A DNA stretch of 64,000 bases from Rhytidiadelphus loreus. Its lineage: Eukaryota; Streptophyta; Bryopsida; Hypnales; Hylocomiaceae. Location of the stretch: assembly GCA_947034895.1 (NCBI GenBank), contig OX344762.1, positions 27,322,760 through 27,386,759 on the forward strand, given 5' to 3'. A program made the position numbers and the translations under genes. This document shows, in pieces, positions 61,510-64,000 of this stretch (position 1 is its first letter; every line of letters starts with the position of its first letter). The notes under the pieces are model-generated. The model made no database searches, had not been told where the DNA came from, and saw nothing but the letters and a program-made list of their open reading frames with translations.

Positions 61510-63028
61510 ATTGGCTTTTGTTGCCTGCAAAGGTGAATATTGTTCACAAATTTGGGTAAAATAGTGAAAATTCTATCCACTTGTTTATTGCAACAGATTA
61601 TGTGAACACCTAGTGTTTTTTGAAACTTCTACACTATTAGCAATAGTAAATTTCGTTATAGTAGCTATAATTCTAGTGCTAGAAATAGAGACATTCATTT
61701 GCTCAAAGCCATAATTATTAGGATATACACATAAGTAATCAACAACTAAGTATACATACCTAGAGATTTGTAATTGAACATGGCTTCTTTTTCCCCTGGA
61801 TCCATCTGCTAGCCATCCTTTGGCATTTTCAAGTCATAGAAATTCAATTTAGTGTGCTCTGAATATACATACATTTATGAAGTAGGTACCAACATTGATT
61901 TTATTTTCTCATTATGAGTGTTGTGGCATGTACATCAAATTCAATATAGGAGATGACATTCATGTTCTGTTCTTCTATTTTCCAGGGACTTTTTGTTTAA
62001 CACCTAGTTGGATGGGTCCATAGCTCCTGAAATTAGACAAAAAACGACTGTCACAGCTTTGTAAATCTTACCACCTAGTTAGCTTCATTGAGTTTGTTCA
62101 ATTTTTTTTGTCTATTGTTATAGGCATTGTAGAATTCATAGGAACATGTAATTATTCATGATATTGGTGCATTGGTTCATATAACTTGCAAGATTAAAAG
62201 ATTTCATGATTATTATATAGGTAGCACATTAATTTAAATTTTGTCTCTTATGGTTGTTCCTCTCAAGATCATTCAAGGTTCTACTTTAGGAGAATCCATA
62301 CCTACTACTTGGGAGAATCTGACATTCTTGTAGGGAAATTTTCTAACTGTGCACATCATCAAATCAAACAATGTTCACTGTAAAAACTTGATTCCATTTT
62401 ATAGGTACAATAGATGGCACCAACATCTTTGTAATTAAAGTTGTTAGCAGTATGGTTTGCATTCCAATTCAGAAAACTTCAAGACTACATACTATTTTCA
62501 ACAATATTTGTTTTCTTATAGTTTACTCTAATAGGTCATGGTTGACTTTGTCTCATTACATGAAAATTTCCATACCAGTAGTTCAAAACATAGGAAAAGT
62601 GGAAATGGAAATGAAACACTTGTCTATGTATGTCTAATTTCCATGTCTATTATATTCCATTATACTGGATTCTATCATCACTGTGTATATTTAGCTAACA
62701 TTCTGTACCTGTACATTTGGACTTGTTCTTTTCAGACATTGTAGCCTGCTACTAACTGTTGAAGCCACCTCTCCAGTTGTTGTAGTTCTTTCCACCTCTC
62801 CAGTTGCTGTAGTTCTTTCCACCTCTCTAGTTGTTGTAGTCCCTTTCCACCTCTCTAGTTGTTGTAGTCCCTTTCCACCTCTCTAGTTGTTGTAGTTCTT
62901 TCCACCTCTCCAGTTGTTGTAGTCCCTTTCCACTTCTCTAGTTACTGTAGAAATGCTCACATGTAGGTTTAGGCTTTCATTAATTCCTAGTCACATTGGA
63001 GTGTTTGCTACTGTCCTCTAATCCTCTA
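61510..63028. other. AT-rich spacer with a minisatellite
   Basis: No gene is recognised. The only structured part is the tandem array at 62765-62950. Confidence 0.5.
62765..62950. repeat. 27/28-bp minisatellite, about seven copies
   Basis: Units start CCACCTCTCTAGTTGTTGTA and end GTTCTTT or GTCCCTTT; the last is degenerate. The alternation of the two endings suggests that two-unit blocks were duplicated. Confidence 0.9.
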
Positions 63029-63301
63029 TTATCCTTCCAAGCTGCTAGGAACCTTTGAAATTGTACATCCCCCTTGTATCCCTTCTCTTGGATTTTGTTG
63101 CAGTAGAACTAGTGATGATCTTTGCTGGTCAAGCAATGTAAAAGGAGGGTGCTTGTAATTGCACATGCCATGTGCTAGTTGTGGAACTCCATATGAGGTT
63201 TCAACACTCATCCTCCATGCAAGTGACCAAGTGACTTCTTTTAGAGTTGGAAAAGGAGGTAAGGGACTTCCCATTGATTTCTTTGCCCTCTTTGCTTTCA
63301 A
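63029..63301 (-). CDS. Possible continuation of the neighbouring transposon-like ORF
   Basis: A 90-codon open frame contains RMSVETSYGVPQLAHGMCNY, which looks protein-like, and lies 72 bases after the stop of the 180-aa ORF on the same strand. No domain is recognised. It could be a second exon or second ORF of the same mobile or hypothetical gene. Confidence 0.25.
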   Translation of the reverse strand: MKAKRAKKSMGSPLPPFPTLKEVTWSLAWRMSVETSYGVPQLAHGMCNYKHPPFTLLDQQRSSLVLLQQNPREGIQGGCTISKVPSSLEG

Positions 63302-63373
63302 TCTATCCTTTGCAATAGCTTGGTTGATCTTACATTGTGGAGGTAGATAACCACAATAAGGTGCCTTCCAACC

Positions 63374-63916
63374 TTAATGAGGCTCTTTAGATTTCACAAG
63401 TTTCTGAAGTTTTTCTCCAGCCTCTCTAATAGCTTTAGGAGTCCACTGTGCATTGAACTTTTTCAATGCAGCCTTGTCTTTTTGTCTTGTTGCCTTTGCT
63501 GCTTCCTCTGTGGCCTTCTCTACTGCTCTTTTCCTCTTGTTCACTACAACTGCCTCCCTTTTCATCTCCTTTTGATGTAGGACATGGGCTCTCTTTTCAG
63601 CAATGTCTTCCATGGTGTTAATATAATTTTCACTTGTGAGGAGGACAAATTTGGAGTAGTCCACATATGGCTCAGCCCTTGCTTTTCCCTTTGTAATTTC
63701 TACTTGAGGCAAACTGAGGAATTGACTAAGTGGCTTTGTACTTGCAGTTGCAGGTTCATCACCTTCATCATATGTTGCATCTTCCAAGGTGGTCTCACCC
63801 TCTACATCAACATAATAATGTGTCATTGGTTCGTCTGCTGAAGGTGTTTCTTCTTCTAATATTTCTTGAACTAGGACCTCCACTGTCTTTGCTTGGAATG
63901 TTTCACTAGGTCCCAT
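63374..63916 (-). CDS. Hypothetical 180-aa protein, acidic N-terminus and basic coiled coil
   Basis: The frame starts at ATG 63916 after an upstream in-frame TAA. Residues 1-60 are acidic and Thr/Glu-rich (EILEEETPSADEPMTHYYVD); residues about 110-170 are a Lys/Ala/Glu-rich predicted coiled coil (KRAVEKATEEAAKATRQKDK). I recognise no family. Such charged coiled-coil ORFs next to AT-rich spacer are often transposon-encoded, but no transposase or gag signature is visible, and the gene may extend beyond the window. Confidence 0.45.
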   Translation of the reverse strand: MGPSETFQAKTVEVLVQEILEEETPSADEPMTHYYVDVEGETTLEDATYDEGDEPATASTKPLSQFLSLPQVEITKGKARAEPYVDYSKFVLLTSENYINTMEDIAEKRAHVLHQKEMKREAVVVNKRKRAVEKATEEAAKATRQKDKAALKKFNAQWTPKAIREAGEKLQKLVKSKEPH

Positions 63917-64000
63917 TTTTTATTGCAGCCTCTTTGGATTATAGGGCTAGATGCCAGTAGCTCTGAATCCTGACTTGATATTAGTAGGGGTGCATGCTTT

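Overview
This window is nuclear DNA of a land plant. It has split genes with GT-AG introns, TTTAGGG-type telo boxes, a plastid-targeted cyclic-electron-flow protein (PGRL1), a lambda-class glutathione transferase and a plant C/D snoRNA cluster. The single-exon PGRL1, the intronless kinase-pseudokinase protein and the AT-rich gene-poor spacers make me lean towards a bryophyte, probably a moss. That lineage call is inference; no species is assigned.

Layout. 1-4.6 kb is AT-rich spacer with decayed repeats. 4.6-19.05 kb (minus) is an LRR receptor-like kinase that I reconstruct as 18 exons; the exon lengths sum to 2,697 nt (898 codons plus stop). Its introns have collected transposons: two inverted copies of a TTAA-flanked element, one of them nested inside a relative, plus a long hairpin and a 23-bp-TIR MITE in intron 1. 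19-28.5 kb is the gene's 5' flank followed by repeat-derived spacer. 28.5-30.8 kb (minus) is a ten-exon GSTL gene. 32.7-33.8 kb (plus) is a cluster of six C/D-box snoRNAs in a telo-box-rich tract; three of them have guides matching rRNA sequences I recognise. 34-36.8 kb is spacer. 36.8-42.0 kb (plus) is a 975-aa protein with a helical HeLo/DUF1221-like N-terminus, an intact kinase and a degenerate pseudokinase; its 5'UTR intron carries a small Mutator-type MITE with a perfect 9-bp target duplication. 42.4-44.2 kb holds a broken or partial gene of unknown family. 47.0-48.05 kb (minus) is PGRL1. 48.3-53.7 kb is AT-rich spacer. 53.7-61.5 kb (plus) is a pseudogene graveyard: a flavin monooxygenase relic with in-frame stops, a CK2 alpha fragment with a frameshift and a stop, a short orphan coding exon, a complete 1,095-bp non-autonomous CACTA element with an internal 11-bp satellite, and a receptor-kinase relic. 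61.5-64 kb has a minisatellite and a 180-aa minus-strand ORF of unknown or transposon origin.

The genes do not form one pathway. Two are cell-surface or intracellular signalling kinases, one acts in thiol redox chemistry, one in photosynthetic electron flow, and the snoRNA cluster serves rRNA 2'-O-methylation. The most novel candidates are the HeLo-like kinase-pseudokinase protein, the TTAA-flanked element family and the snoRNA cluster.
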